Shown here: one piece after another, positions 44,195 to 55,941 of the stretch
Layout: each line of letters begins with the position of its first letter
How positions within the stretch are numbered: position 1 is the first letter of the stretch
Notes under the pieces: generated by a model
Told to the model about the DNA's origin: nothing
Databases searched by the model: none
Seen by the model: the letters and a program-made list of their open reading frames with translations, nothing else
Assembly (NCBI GenBank): GCA_021234155.1
Contig: JAJEKV010000236.1
Span: 603,533-667,532 of the forward strand
Direction of reading: 5' to 3'
Source: Isoetes taiwanensis
Taxonomy: Eukaryota; Streptophyta; Lycopodiopsida; Isoetales; Isoetaceae
Length of the DNA stretch: 64,000 nt
Translations under genes and position numbers: made by a program

Positions 44195-45223
44195 CAGGGC
44201 CCAATACTGGAAATCACAGAGGCAGAGGTAGCGCAAGGGCTGCAACATCTAGCCAATGGAAAAGCACCAGACTTTGATGGCATGCATGTAGAGTTACTCA
44301 AGTGGGCAAGACCATCCATGGCACCGGTACTAACCGACATGTTCAACAAGGCATTGCGGAAGGTTTTCCCCCCAAATGGACCACTAGAAGGGCTGTCTCA
44401 ATCTACAAGGCAGGAGACCAGCATTGCCCCGCCAATTACCGGACCATCATGATCAGCTCAGTGTTTGCAAAGTTCCTCGTCGGGATCCTTGAGCGACAAT
44501 AGACAGGATGGGCGGGCATTCACACATGCAGGATTCAGGCAAAGGCATTCAACCATAGATCATATCTTCATGATGCGGACTCTAGTTGAGGACAGTAGAA
44601 ACCGTTGGCAAGATCTGTATTGTTGCTTCGTAGACTTCGCCAAGGCTTTTGACACTGTTCTCCGGGAAAAGCTGTGGGCAAGATTGCAGCAGCTAGACGT
44701 CCCTGCTGAACTGCAGAATGCGGTGTATAGGCTATATGAGACATGTACCATCCGGCTGCAACTAGCGGGCCAATAATCGAGAGCAGTATCGGGGTCCGCC
44801 AGGGATGGCCTCTCTCTCCCACATTATTTGGCCTGTATATTGATGGAGAGATGGCTCGTTCATAATGGAGGCACTGGGGCTCACCTCCTATACCAGATCA
44901 TCAGGCAGCTGATCAATGCTGATGTGGACCTTCTAGCACACACTCATGCAGACATGCAATGCCATCTCGATGCTCTGGACACATTTTGCCAGGTGACTGA
45001 CATGCGCGTCAACTTAGCCAAAACCAAGGTAGTTCTGGTATCGTCCGCACGTCATCCAAGGCCTCCAATCCTCATTTATCGTGGCCAAAATGTTGAAGTG
45101 GTTTCTGCTTACAAATATTTGGGGGTGGAGTTCCCGTCGGCCATGAACTGGGACAATTCCATCCAGCTGCCTCAACAGGTTGGAAGGCACTGTATGCAAT
45201 GGAGGACAATAGCCACAAGGTAG
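44195..45223 (+). pseudogene. LINE reverse transcriptase
   Basis: LANGKAPDFDGMHVELLKWA (about 44240-44310), VSIYKAGDQHCPANYRTIMI (44400-44450), HAGFRQRHSTIDHIFMMRTL, CCFVDFAKAFDTVLREKLW (44620-44680) and IGVRQGWPLSPTLFGLYIDG-like sequence across a frameshift at about 44790. The catalytic YADD is replaced by INADVDLLAHTH, so this copy could not polymerise. LAKTKVVLVSS and AYKYLGVEF follow. Confidence 0.78.
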
Positions 45224-45261
45224 AGCTATATGATTGAGCTCACCAATCGCACCTATTCAAG

Positions 45262-46110
45262 ATGCTAGTAGAACCTGTGCTTTTGTACGGTGTCGAGGCC
45301 TGGGGCCCAGTGATTTCCCTTGTCACTTGGAATGACTTGGAGCAGGTGCAGAAAGCTTTCTCGACACGGGCTCTGGGGGTGAAGTCCACAGTCCCATACC
45401 AGATACTGTTGCAGGAAACAGGTTTCTTGCCTTTTCAAGGAGAGGCCCTTGATAGACACATCGTCTACTTCTAGAATTTGGTCAACATGGACGTTACTTG
45501 TCTCCCTAACCTCGCTTACATTATGGCAATGGGGCCTCAATGCTAAAAGCCTACTGGCGGAAAAAGAGAGCTCAGTGGCTCACCAGATGGAATGTGCAGG
45601 AGCACGGGTGCATCCAAGTGCAAACGGAGGCAGATCGTTGTAGTCTCAGGCAGTACCTTGATGCATGCTTCGTCAGTAAGCTATGGGATGCTATCACCCT
45701 TGAACAGGTCAAGACGACACATTATCAACGTCACATAAATTCCATGTTGGAGAGGGGCCCACAATGTTACCTGCGCTCATCTACCCATGAAAAAGCACAG
45801 ATCCATTGCCTCTATTTGCACAGGTGCACACCATCTCCGGATTGAGACAGGGAGATGGATTGGGGAGCTGCGTCAGGAGAGGCTTTGTCAACGCTGCCAG
45901 GTTGGAGCTATGGAAGACAAATGCCACACCCTTCAGAGTTATCCGGCATATGATGATATTCGGATATGCTACGCTGAGCTGGTCCATCCTGGCCAGCCCC
46001 TGCATGAGATGCTGCACACGAGCTCAGTGCGGAGGTTTTCAAGAGATCATAGATCGCCAAGATCAGCTCAGTCCTTGGGCACTTACCTGATACATGTACA
46101 TATTATGTCC
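45262..46110 (+). pseudogene. LINE ORF2 C-terminal region
   Basis: MLVEPVLLYGVEAWGPVISL, GVKSTVPYQILLQETGFLPF, then after frameshifts HHLRIETGRWIGELRQERLC and QRCQVGAMEDKCHTLQSYPA, a Cys/Cys/His finger in which the last Cys is replaced (SYPA for HCPA). The layout parallels 41100-42169. Confidence 0.72.
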
Positions 46111-46249
46111 CCCATGATATATATTTGTATTTGTATTTGTACAGTTTGACAGCAAACCTAACCTGCCACGGTTTTTCCCCCAGACAACCCTTTAAGGCGG
46201 GGAGGGGTTTTTTTTAATCCGGACAGTAATACGCTTGCTGCCTCCTGTT

Positions 46250-46325
46250 TGGGTCCCATAGGCCAATTGGTCTCCGTGGATGATAAAAACTCTATTCTAT
46301 TCTATTCTATTATATTCTATACACT
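46250..46325 (+). repeat. LINE 3' terminus with (TCTAT)n
   Basis: The conserved terminus TTGGTCTCCGTGGATGATAA is followed by AAAC and about six TCTAT units. The same terminus with other microsatellites occurs at 15664, 49401 and 61415. Confidence 0.85.
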
Positions 46326-47069
46326 ATTCATTTATGTGTGAAGTGAGCATCATGTACTTTGGTTAATTAAGAGCTCCATTACGTTAGCAAATTTTTTTAT
46401 TTATTTTTTTATTTTTTTTCCTTTTTAATAGTTTTGGTTGAAAGAAAGAGTTTTTAATCAAAAAAATTGTTTTTTGGGGATTGAGCATTGGTTTTAAGGA
46501 CCTACTATCTAGAAGTTGAGAAGATATTATTACGGCATCAAGCCCGCAATAGAAAAAAGTGGATCATTTAAATATAAAGGACGAAGTTTGGGGTCCATCC
46601 CTTTCTCATGCATTTGGGGTGGTTGTTTGCAGCAACCGCACAAATAGGGTGCCAGAGTTGGAGCTCCTGGCGGTGGCAATGATTTGCATTCCGGAGGAGC
46701 CTAGGCACTTTGTTTTTAGGGTTGATAGCCATAGTTCCATTTTGTGAAAAAAATGGAGACGGTGTATTTTTGGATTTGAAAAAAATAAAAAGGCAAAAAA
46801 TGTCACCGCGTTTTGTAATGGATTTTTTTTTTCAAGTCCATCAAACCCTAAGACCTTAGACTTTTTATCATGAATTGATCTTTGCAAGAACAAAGCATGA
46901 TACAATTGGCAGCCCTAAGTACAATGAGGTGCCCGTATACTCAGGCCAGAGATATGATTACCATAAAAAACTAAACTCAATATATTCCATAAAAAATCTA
47001 CTGCTAGCAATATATGCTACAAGATTACAACTGTTCTCAGAGTTCAAATGAGAACAAATCCAATGATAA
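46326..47069. other. non-coding, nothing firm
   Basis: AT-rich. A short open frame at 46559-46747 (WGPSLSHAFGVVVCSNRTNR) has no recognisable domain and is not called as a gene. Confidence 0.45.
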
Positions 47070-47285
47070 TTAGTTTAACATATAGTGACAAACATAGCAA
47101 CGTAGTTGCCTTATATTATAACATTCAAATGATCCTCTTGAAGACCCTCGAGTAGCACTTGCTTTTCCCAAGAAATCCATCTTTAAAGCATATTCTTTAC
47201 ACCAAGAAACACAGCAAGGAGTAAAAGACCCTGTTACCTGCAGCCGAACCAAAGGAAAATTAGCCAAGTTCATGGGTAAAAGCAT
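47070..47285 (-). other. exon-like minus-strand segment
   Basis: TTTTCCTTTGGTTCGGCTGCAG followed by an open frame (VTGSFTPCCVSWCKEYALKM, then DFLGKASATRGSSRGSFECY) looks like an acceptor and exon. A matching donor is not certain. It may belong to the same minus-strand transcript as the repeats at 48.69-49.26 kb. Confidence 0.25.
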
Positions 47286-48690
47286 AAGCTACTAGCAGGT
47301 GTCATGGGGCCTCTTAAGTTTATCACCCTTCACCTTGCTTGTAACATAAAAGAAGCAAGGATCTCAAAGTTAAAAGTATTCCCTAAGAACCTGGGCATAC
47401 TACAACTAGCATGCCTCTAATCTTGCTATTATAGGGAAGTTATTTTGTTGCACGAGCATTCTATATAGGTTTGCAACGTATCATTGACTTCAATGGTGGC
47501 AAAATTCAACAAGGTAGCCAATGCACTCAAAGCTTCTTATGCACGTCTCAATAAATCGATTAGATAGGCCATTAAAAGCCAAATGTTTAAACAAAACTCA
47601 ATATACCATGCCGGAAATGTTAGAAAATGGTCCAATCCTAACACAGCTTTATTTAAAAAAAAATCGTACGCATGCATGGCCACTTTGTGAAATGAGCTCC
47701 ACAAAATAATGCCCACCAACTCCTAGATCTGGTCGCAAGTTAATGAACGAACCTTCTAGTTTCAACACTATGTATACATCATAATGCATTTGCAAAGCCC
47801 CAATAGCTCCCACTAGCAGGTTTGCAAGGTAACTCCCAATAGCACCAATCTATATCAAATGCAATAATATCTATGCCCTCAGCCCCTTACAACAGAGATA
47901 TTCATGCTTTAGTATTAAAAAGGATCTATGACATCAACTACATGCAATAGCAAGTAAGAGAAGCAGATTTGTAACTGCATGTATGTGCATGTTCAGACTT
48001 ATTTGTTACATCATCTATTCTTAAGGTTTACTCCAGATCTAGACATGTCTTCAACGTATATATCACAAATAAATCATAGATCACAAATGCATATAGTTAG
48101 CAGCCTGGACTATTAAGACAATAGCGGTCTATCAAGACAATAGCAGTAGCAGTCATCTTGGCAATATGCATTTAACATAATAAAATAAGCAGTCTATAAC
48201 TAGAATACACACTATAACTAGAATACACAGTGTCAGTAATCCTTGCCATAAACCAACTAAAATTTCCTAAGCCATATGCTATACTTAGATCCACAGCCTA
48301 TTTTGTAGCCAAAGCATGTAGTGTAAGAATTTAAAAACATCATGTAAGCATTTAAAAAGAGCCCGAAACCTGTGAGGATGTTGGACATGGAAAATAATCT
48401 CCATTTCCTTGTGTTTCATCCACCTACTCCATATTGGATTTAAGTTGTACAGCCACTACATCTATTGGAATTAGTTCAGCAGTCTGATTCTTCAAGGAAT
48501 AATTCTCAGCTCTCCACGCTGTAGGTCCATCCATATTGTAAGAGGGTATAATGCATGATTATCACGAAGAAATGTCCAATGGGATACCCAGCGGTAGATA
48601 GATCCCAGCAACATTCAAAGCTACCTGGCTCTACTTGGTCACCTCAATTATTGAGAATTATGAGAAAAAACGAAGTAGAAAGCAACAAAA
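47286..48690. other. non-coding, nothing recognised
   Basis: AT-rich sequence without supported genes. Minor local duplications only (for example ACTATAACTAGAATACACA twice near 48195-48230). Confidence 0.5.
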
Positions 48691-48692
48691 CT

Positions 48693-49265
48693 CTAATCTG
48701 GCCAAACATAGGTAAATGAGGTATATCTGGCCAAGCTGCCTGCTGAGCTTCCATTTGCCATAAATCTCACCTGAAACAGAGCACTGGTTGAAGAGTCATG
48801 AAAAAAATATACAATACCAAGTGATTGGATAGCAGCACAACCATAATCTGGCTGCAAATTTGTTGTTTTCTCTTTCATAACTTGGCCAAACATAGGCAAA
48901 TCAGATATCCTTGAAAGATCTATGGGGGAACTTTCTATTGCCATTAAATCGCACTTGAAACAGAGCTCTAATTGAAGAGTTAAGAGATAAAATGTAATAT
49001 CAAACGATTGAAAAGGAATAAAACCCTAAATTCGACCATAAATTTGTTGTTCAAGGCAAAGTAGATATCGATGGAAAGCTTTACTTGAACGGTTTCCATT
49101 GGCGTAAATCTTATTTGGTAGCCACCATAGCGGATTGGAATTGTCAAGTAGAAACAAGAACAAAATAAGGCGCTGGACCAGGAGGAACAATTGCAATACC
49201 TGATTCCTTGTATGAATGGGAAAGAAAACTTTGTTGACTATATATTCAGACATAAATGTCCACAC
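48693..49265 (-). repeat. three diverged ~185-bp tandem units, exon-like
   Basis: GGCCAAACATAGG(T/C)AAAT occurs at 48700 and 48883. The region from TTCCATTTGCCATAAATC through GAAACAGAGC(A/T)CT to AAATTTGTTGTT recurs two to three times up to about 49120. On the minus strand each unit reads FQVRFMANGSSAGS-type sequence after a TTTCAG acceptor, so an exon plus intron appears to have been duplicated. Confidence 0.65.
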
Positions 49266-49400
49266 TATGCTCTTGAAATCGACCTCTATTGTTTGACCGT
49301 GGCTCCTTGAAATTAGACACCCCTTTAAAATTGCTTATGCCTTGGTATACTTAATATTAAAAAATTTGCCTATGCCCTAGTATACTTATATTACAAAGTG

Positions 49401-49446
49401 TTCCATAGGCCTATTGGTGACGATAAAAATATTCAATTCAATTCTA
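49401..49446 (+). repeat. LINE-type 3' terminus with (ATTCA)n
   Basis: TTCCATAGGCCTATTGGTGA then CGATAAAAATATTCAATTCA. A shortened form of the terminus at 46250, with a different microsatellite. Confidence 0.6.
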
Positions 49447-49563
49447 AACCACTATGCCTGGTCTAGACCTGACCTGCTCCATAGGACCCTTTGATTTAGT
49501 TGGATCTATGCACCTAATGTGGCATACCCATTGCAGTCGCCTAAAAAGCAACTAACGCAAAAG

Positions 49564-50472
49564 TAATGCTCAGTAGGTTTAAATTACGCCATTATTACCC
49601 AAGAATTATAATGCGAAATATTTGTGCAAATATTGGGGGAGCGGCGCCGCTTTTCCTTCCCCTGTTCCAGCGCCCATGGCTTGGCCTTCCTTCCCCTGTT
49701 CCAGCGCTTATGCGACATGCAGATCGAGTTTTATATTCCAGTTTTCCCTGTTCGACATGCAGATCGAGTGCCCATGCGACATGCAGATCTTCTTTTCAGT
49801 CTGCTTTTCAGTCCATGCGCCCATACAGAGCTCAATGCTGAGCTCAACACTGCTGTTTTTTACATGAATCAGTTAGGTTTTTTATGTTTTTTCTTCCTCT
49901 GTATAAGCTAGAGACCAGACATTGAATCCTTACCTTTATATACATGGCCTTTTCAGAGTTTTTCCCTTTTGGAAAAAGGCAAGGACAGCAAAATATATCA
50001 GGGCATCGAACTGTTAAACAGGGATCTACAGAGGGCTGACGTCGAACAGTATTTTCGGGCCATGAACAGTGATTTGTGGACGGTGAACAGGAAACCGTGG
50101 GCGAACTCCAACATCCGAAAATTTGAGTTGCCCAACGGACCGGCTGCTAAGCTGTAACCAAAGTGGGAGATATGAATTGCGGATCAATTGGAGCCGAGAC
50201 CTGCTCCTCTGTAACAGATGGCCTAATGTACAATGGATGCAGCCAAACCGGCTTGTCAAGTTTCCGCTAAGGATGAAATGTATTCCAGTGAAGGAAGCTA
50301 TTCTATTCTGCTGTGCAAATCCCTTGAAGGCTACTTCTTGATCTTGGAAGATCACATAAACCAACCATTTTTTTAAGATTTAACAAAGAAATCTCATCCG
50401 ACTAGCTTCCATTCACGCAAAGAATCTGCCGGATCAAAGCAAAGAGTGGAAATTTAAACCTACTGAGCATTA
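49564..50472. mobile_element. 909-bp element with perfect 22-bp TIRs
   Basis: TAATGCTCAGTAGGTTTAAA (49564 on) and its inverse TTTAAACCTACTGAGCATTA (to 50472) match over 22 bases. Inside are repeats of CGACATGCAGATC (49712, 49753, 49777) and of CCTTCCCCTGTTCCAGCGC (49655, 49689), plus a 62-residue open frame at 49969 without recognisable domains. It looks like a non-autonomous DNA transposon. Confidence 0.7.
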
Positions 50473-50478
50473 CGTTTG

Positions 50479-50636
50479 GTAATTTTAGGTTGGTGGGTTT
50501 ATGCCCCTTAAAAATTCTCGGCGGCACCGCCAGCCTCGGCGGCGCACTCGCGGCTCCACCGCTCGTGCGCCGCCTCAGCTGGCGGAGCCGCCTCGAATTT
50601 TTACGGGGCATAAAGCCCCACCAACCTAAAATTACC
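50479..50636. mobile_element. 158-bp foldback MITE, GC-rich centre
   Basis: GGTAATTTTAGGTTGGTGGG at the left pairs with CCCACCAACCTAAAATTACC at the right. The GGTTTATGCCCC/GGGGCATAAA and AAAAATTC/GAATTTTT blocks extend the stem to about 40 bp. The loop is rich in CGGCGG. It begins six bases after the 909-bp element ends. Confidence 0.85.
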
Positions 50637-50639
50637 TAA

Positions 50640-51337
50640 TACGAAAAACAATTCCCGATCGCTATACAGGCCTTAGTTTGAAAAATATTGGAAGGGGAAA
50701 CTTCGCGGAGCAGGAAGTTTCTGGGAGAAACTTGCACTGGCCCAGAAACTCTCTGCGACCAGAGTTTCCCTCCGTAACCTTAGCGGACCGTTAAATTTCC
50801 CCAGTCTTCCTTTAATCCAGCTCTTTCTGTAACCAGTTCTCGTCTGGATCTGTTGTTCAATCTTTCATGTTCTTTTTTTGTTAGATTTGAAGGCAAGCGG
50901 GAAGTATGGGCACTGGAACAGGGATTGACAAAGGTTTTCCAGCTTTAGGCAATGGTGTTTGCAAACAAACAGCATGCAAATGTCGAAGAAGCTCTATTCC
51001 GGCAATGAAAAAATGCAAGATCCAGCACGAAAGGGGTTTTTCTATTACGACGCTCCTTTTAAGGGAAGCTTTGATCCAGTGAAGCTCCAGCGATCTCTAG
51101 CCTAAAGCAATCTCTGCCAGGCCGCTCACAATCTCTGCCAGGCCTTGATCTGGAACTGAGTTATCAAGAAACAAAGAAGCAGGGCGCAGACTTTGGTGGC
51201 GCCACCAGAAACTGTGGCCCTAAAAGTTACCTTAAAAAGAAGGGTTTGAAACCTTAGGAAATTTGAGGGTCGCTAAGGTTACGATAGAATATTCCCAATC
51301 AACAAGGATTGAAATAGTAGAGCGCAACACACTTAAC
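50640..51337. other. non-coding, nothing recognised
   Basis: No supported gene. It contains scattered GAAACTT/AAGTTTC inverted motifs. Confidence 0.45.
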
Positions 51338-51340
51338 TTA

Positions 51341-51681
51341 GGGCCTTTTCACACGATGTTTTAAAATGTGGTTGTCCCACTCCAAAGCAAAAAATAAGAC
51401 ACACAAATATAAGTTGTTCTCACACTACATGGTGTCTTATACAAAGGAGACACCCAAATAAGACCACCTCTTATTTTGAATATGATTGGTCAATAAGTGG
51501 TGTCTTATTTTATGGCGGGGGAAGTCCCCCGGTATAAAATAAGACTCCATTTCACTTACCGAACCTACCCAAACCTACCCCAATCTTGTGAAAACAACTT
51601 CACCCTCTTCTGCTTAAGTGGCATCCTCCTATTGGACACTTCTAAAAACTTCTAAAAATAAGACAGTCGTGTGAAAAGGCC
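51341..51681. mobile_element. Tourist-like MITE A (341 bp)
   Basis: TIRs GGGCCTTTTCACACGA and TCGTGTGAAAAGGCC are flanked by TTA on both sides (51338-51340 and 51682-51684), the PIF/Harbinger target duplication. A central hairpin TCTTATTTTAT...ATAAAATAAGA surrounds GGGGGAAGTCCCCC. Confidence 0.85.
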
Positions 51682-51952
51682 TTAGGGTTATTTTCTACTA
51701 TAGTCATAAAATAAGACTGTCACATTGAGATATGACACCGTTTATGACTCCAAATCAAAAAATACGACACATAGAATTGAAGTTGTTTTTCCACTATAAG
51801 GTGTCATAAAATAAGACACCATCAAAATGCTAGTGGAAAACCCCCCCAAAAAAAGACATGTCTTATTTTAATGATATTTTTAACATATGTGATACTGTCT
51901 TATTTTATACGGGAGAAAAACCCCGGGTATAAAATAAGACTCCATTTCCCTT

Positions 51953-52080
51953 TGGTTTAGTTTAGTGGCTAGTCCATTGGGGTAGCAATTAAGAGATCTT
52001 GTGTTCAAGCCTCTGGGGTCTGTCATATGTTCTCATGGATGCTGCCAATGTGGCATGACGTAAAGGTCCAAACCTAAATG
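51953..52080 (+). mobile_element. tRNA-derived SINE-like sequence
   Basis: TAGTTTAGTGGCTAG (A-box-like, about 51957) and GTGTTCAAGCC (B-box-like, 52001-52011) stand about 45 bases apart, as in tRNA-derived plant SINE heads. A tail of AAATGTATCT repeats follows. It is inserted in MITE B. Confidence 0.45.
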
Positions 52081-52245
52081 TATCTATCTTAAACAGAGGA
52101 ACCGAACCTATCCAACCCTAAATGTATCTAACCTAAATGTATCTATTTTAAAAGGAGGAACCGAACCTATAACCTATCCAAACCTAAATGTATCTAACCT
52201 AAATGTATCTATCTTAAAAGGAGGAACAGAACTTATCCAAATCTA
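52075..52245. repeat. minisatellite in MITE B
   Basis: AAATGTATCTA(T/A)C alternates with AGGAGGAAC(C/A)GAAC and CTATCCAAACC about three times. Confidence 0.8.
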
Positions 52246-52713
52246 AATAGGACATGCGTTATTTTTAAAAGTAGAAAATTATTTTTTTTTCTTATTTTCT
52301 TATGTGGCCCATGTGGCCAGTGTGGGACAAACTCTAAAAACCTAACAAGTATATTTCCTGTAAAATTTAAGTTAGGCGGAAGGAGCCTATGAAAATCTAG
52401 ATTTCATCCGGAAATATATAAAGAAACCCACAGATTTTGATCAGAAAACTTCCTGCGATTTTTTTTCCCTGTCGGAAATTCTCGATTTCAGTAGGTAGGA
52501 TGCTAGTGTTCCTAGGAATTCGGCATACACTGCATGTGGCCCAATAGAAATGGCTAAAATATGAGACACCACTCTTGTGGAAAATCACCCTTAACGTGTG
52601 AAAAGGAGTGGCCTTAAATGTAGTTTCTAATTACTAGTTGTTGCTCATTGCACGTCAGAATTCCATTCAACTTAATTCTCCAAAGAATAAGCACAAAATT
52701 TCTCGCCTGAACC

Positions 52714-55700
52714 ATGGCGGCAATGCCTGGCAGAATTTTCTTTCCCTTTGCTTGTTCAAGCTTCAAGAGGCATGCTAAAACTCATACCTGTTTCATTCAA
52801 TTGCCCGTTACCAATATAATAGTACCACGAACATCTTATCCCATTAGCACGAATTTGAAGTCTAGGTGGGCATGCAGCAGTGTTCTGCAGCAAAATAATT
52901 CAGGTTAGTTGATTGTTTCGTTATGTTTGCTGTTTGTCCTCATTGTAGTGATTGGTAGGATTATGAACACAGAATATGGAGGGAAAAATGACGCGAAGCT
53001 GGATAAACTTCTTGAAAAAGTAGAGGTGCTAGGCCTGGATGGCAATTATGTTAGTCTTCCAGAGTTGTGGAAAGGCCGGACTGCCGTTGTTGCCTTTGCT
53101 CGACATTTTGGGTAATTCAAAATGATTTTGCATATGTGTACTCCATACCAGGAAGAATTATATCTAGCAAATGCAGCTAGATATCAACAATCTGATTAGA
53201 ATGTCTTATTTATCCCTTCTCACCGAAGACCTTCAATATGTTCATGATTAAAGTACCTTTTGCTTGCAAAAGCCATATAGGATCATCTCACTGGACATCA
53301 CCATGACAAACTGCAATTTATGGTGCCTGTAGTTAGAGATTGCTTAATTATATCAAAGTGCATAAGTCTAGAAGATAGAACTTCTTCATTGGTTGTTTCT
53401 CTGCAGGTGCATACTTTGCAGGAAACGTGCAGCTTTGCTAGCATCATACAAGGTTTCATCACACATTCTAGAATTTCTTTTTCCTCCCCTCCTTAGTTTT
53501 TGGTAAGATACTGATATTCCATCCTGTTATGAATACATTTACAATGGTGATGCTGGGGATGTTAAGTGTTTTAACACTGGATAAGATCCGTAGATACAGA
53601 TCCTTGGGGTATATAGATTATTATAGAATCTCTGCTAGATATATTGACCACACAAGGAAAAGATAGCCATATGTCCCATGTATACTTCCGTCAGCATTGT
53701 GTTCCGTTTGTGAGATAGGTGAAAGCATGGCTGAGTACTAACTAAGCTTAATTTGTCCTCCAAGTTGAGGAAAGGTGCTTCCAGACAAAGGAAGGCTTCA
53801 CTATTACTAAATTGTTATGGAGTGTATTGTCTGTAGGGTAAGATAACTTCTTTGTAGTTGAAGTATTTTTATATGTCTTAGGCAGATATGGCTGCAGCTG
53901 GGGTCGCGCTTGTGTTGATTGCACCAGGAAAACTTGAACAGGTGAAGCTCCATGCAATTATTGTAGATCAGATTCTCTGTGTTGATCAAATTTGGTGCGA
54001 CGAGGTCTCCACTCTTTAGTTACATTGTTACTTCTAGGATGCATAACGAGAAACTACACTAATAGTGGTATTGGATTGAGAGACACATACGCAATGGAAC
54101 TCTGCACAAATAAAAGACACACAAATGCACACAAATATGATCAGAGACTTGGATTTGTGACATTAAATCTTAGGGCCATAGTTAGTCCTACAATTGTAAG
54201 TTTTAATTGTTTTCATTGCTATCCACAATATTCCAGATATCTCCTTGGTGGGATATGGACTTATCCTGCCTTTGAAACTGTCTAATCAACCCATGTACAA
54301 TTATAATTACATGTGCCTTGAAGTTTAGTTTTCAGTAGAGCCTTTGATATAATTAAGGAATGATGGTGGAAAATTATGTATGCTTATTTTCTGTATCTTG
54401 GACAGGCTAAAGCCTTCATGGAGCAGGTTAACTTCCCTGGAGGTGAGTACATATTTCTATATGATGATAGACCTATTTCTACTGTTTAATATCAACATAC
54501 TGAAAATAACTACAGCTTGACAAAAGCATGGATCCTTACTACAGTTGTCCTTGCCCAGATTGTCCACTATAATGCATCACATAAAATGAGATGGAAAATT
54601 TCCTGAAGTTGTATAGTAGTAGCTAATGTGAATAAAACACTTGCCTTCAGAAGTATATGCAGATCCATCACATGCATCATTTCAGGCCTTGAAATTTGTT
54701 GAAGGTGTAAGCAGCATATTCACAGCTGAGGTACCTTCTTTAAACGGAATCCCTTTTTTTTTTGGAAGAGAGATCACATTATGCAATTGGTTATTTAAAT
54801 TCCATTTTTAGATCATATATACACATAGCATTTACAATTTCAGTTACTACTTACCATATATGACTTCACGTATTTTACATATTGAATTATATATGATTTG
54901 CACCTGAAATTTTTTACGGCCAGGGTGACAGGAAGAAAGCTTATTACTGTTAAAATCCTATTATAATTATACGGGGGAGGCATATTGCTTTGCCTATGAT
55001 TCTAAGCTACGTACACATCTGGAAAATAAAAATGGATGCCTGTTATTTCTACAAGCACAGCTCGTAGAGGTCTGGTTCTGTTCAATGCAGATGAAATTAG
55101 ATATGGCATATGCACCCACATTTGCAAGAGGATAATGATAAATGCACCATACCTTGAGCAATTTTGAAGGTTGTCATCCTTTATAAGGATTTCACGAATA
55201 ATCCCCCACCTTGGTTAGGATTTTGTTGGGGTAGCGAGATTGATGAGACTGCGGCATCATGGGGCCTGTTTTATGGAGCCTCTGAGAAGCATATTGTTTC
55301 ATATAACAAGATGGCCACAACACTGAACTGTTGGAATGCTAAGTTATTGAGGTCAATCACGTATGAGCAAGGATAGCACTTCAGTGTGTGTGGGTTATAT
55401 ATCAGAAGTAGAGGAGTCATGTCAGTTGATTCTTGTCAATTTGACAGAAGAATACCATTAGTGATAGACCCTTTTTAACATTCTACATCAGCTCTCTGTT
55501 ACATACTGCTTCCTGTTGATTTTGAAAGTATTCAATCACCTGTAGGCAATGGGGAAAGATATCTGCATCTAAAGCCCATGAGAAGGTAAGCTAACATATT
55601 TCAGTTGAAAGGCTTTGGAATCTGTAGTGATTCTTGCTTAAAAGCAGAAAAAGATCCATTTTTATACAATAAAGACTAAATAGGAAAATGGATGGCTGTA

Positions 55701-55941
55701 GCTCTTATGGAGTGGCATTCTTGCAGGCTCTAGTGAAGCTAATTACAGCATTTACTGAAGGATATAGGCAAGACTGGGCGCTATCATTACAGGAACAAAC
55801 TGTACGTAAAGGCGGCTGGTATGTGTCATTTTTCAATTGCATATTCAAGCAAATGTGTCTTTATATATGTTATTAATTATGGGCATAAGTGGCAAATTGT
55901 ATGAAGGCAACAAGGTGGACTTCTTGTCATTGGACCTGAAG
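52714..55941 (+). CDS. AAED1/PRXL2-like thioredoxin-fold protein, chloroplast type (3' end missing)
   Basis: Eight exons can be chained with GT-AG introns: 52714-52903, 52949-53111 (alternative acceptor 52973 keeps frame), 53407-53452, 53882-53941, 54406-54442, 54651-54730, 55727-55818 and 55907-55941. Exon 1 encodes a Ser/Arg-rich transit-peptide-like N-terminus (MAAMPGRIFFPFACSS). The mature part reads VVAFARHFG-CILCRKRAALLAS (CxxC redox pair split across exons 2/3), VALVLIAPGKLEQ, VYADPSHASFQALKF, EGYRQDWALSLQEQ, and GGW-QQGGLLVIGPEG. This is the AhpC/TSA-like AAED1 family of plant plastids, presumed peroxide-related redox proteins. The expected last 30 or so residues (a HKDKEAGD-type block) were not found before the LINE scrap at 56.2 kb. 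No frame lesions were seen in the chained exons. Confidence 0.85.

Larger units (their letters stand above)
43036..46330 (+). mobile_element. LINE lacking endonuclease, TCTAT tail
   Basis: ORF1-like coiled-coil pieces (43300-43840) are followed after only about 300 bases by the RT (44200 on), so the APE endonuclease seen in the sister element (0.8 kb long there) is missing. The RT, connection and C-terminal finger are all present in broken frames. The 3' end is TGGGTCCCATAGGCCAATTG, then GTCTCCGTGGATGATAAAA and (TCTAT)n to 46320. The base composition is distinctly more GC-rich than the neighbouring LINEs. Confidence 0.82.
51685..52590. mobile_element. Tourist-like MITE B with internal insertions
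   Basis: Left end GGGTTATTTTCTACTATAG and right end CTCTTGTGGAAAATCACCC are imperfect inverted repeats flanked by TTA (51682-51684 and 52591-52593). It has the same TCTTATTTTAT...ATAAAATAAGA core as MITE A at 51896-51944. The extra length is a SINE-like sequence and a small tandem repeat. Just beyond (52594-52616) lies another ACGTGTGAAAAGG...GGCC end of type A, so an outer element may have been split. Confidence 0.65.

Noticed and set aside
43783-44248. Cys/Trp-rich minus-strand ORFs
   Set aside because: Shadows of the plus-strand LINE coding sequence with high GC content.
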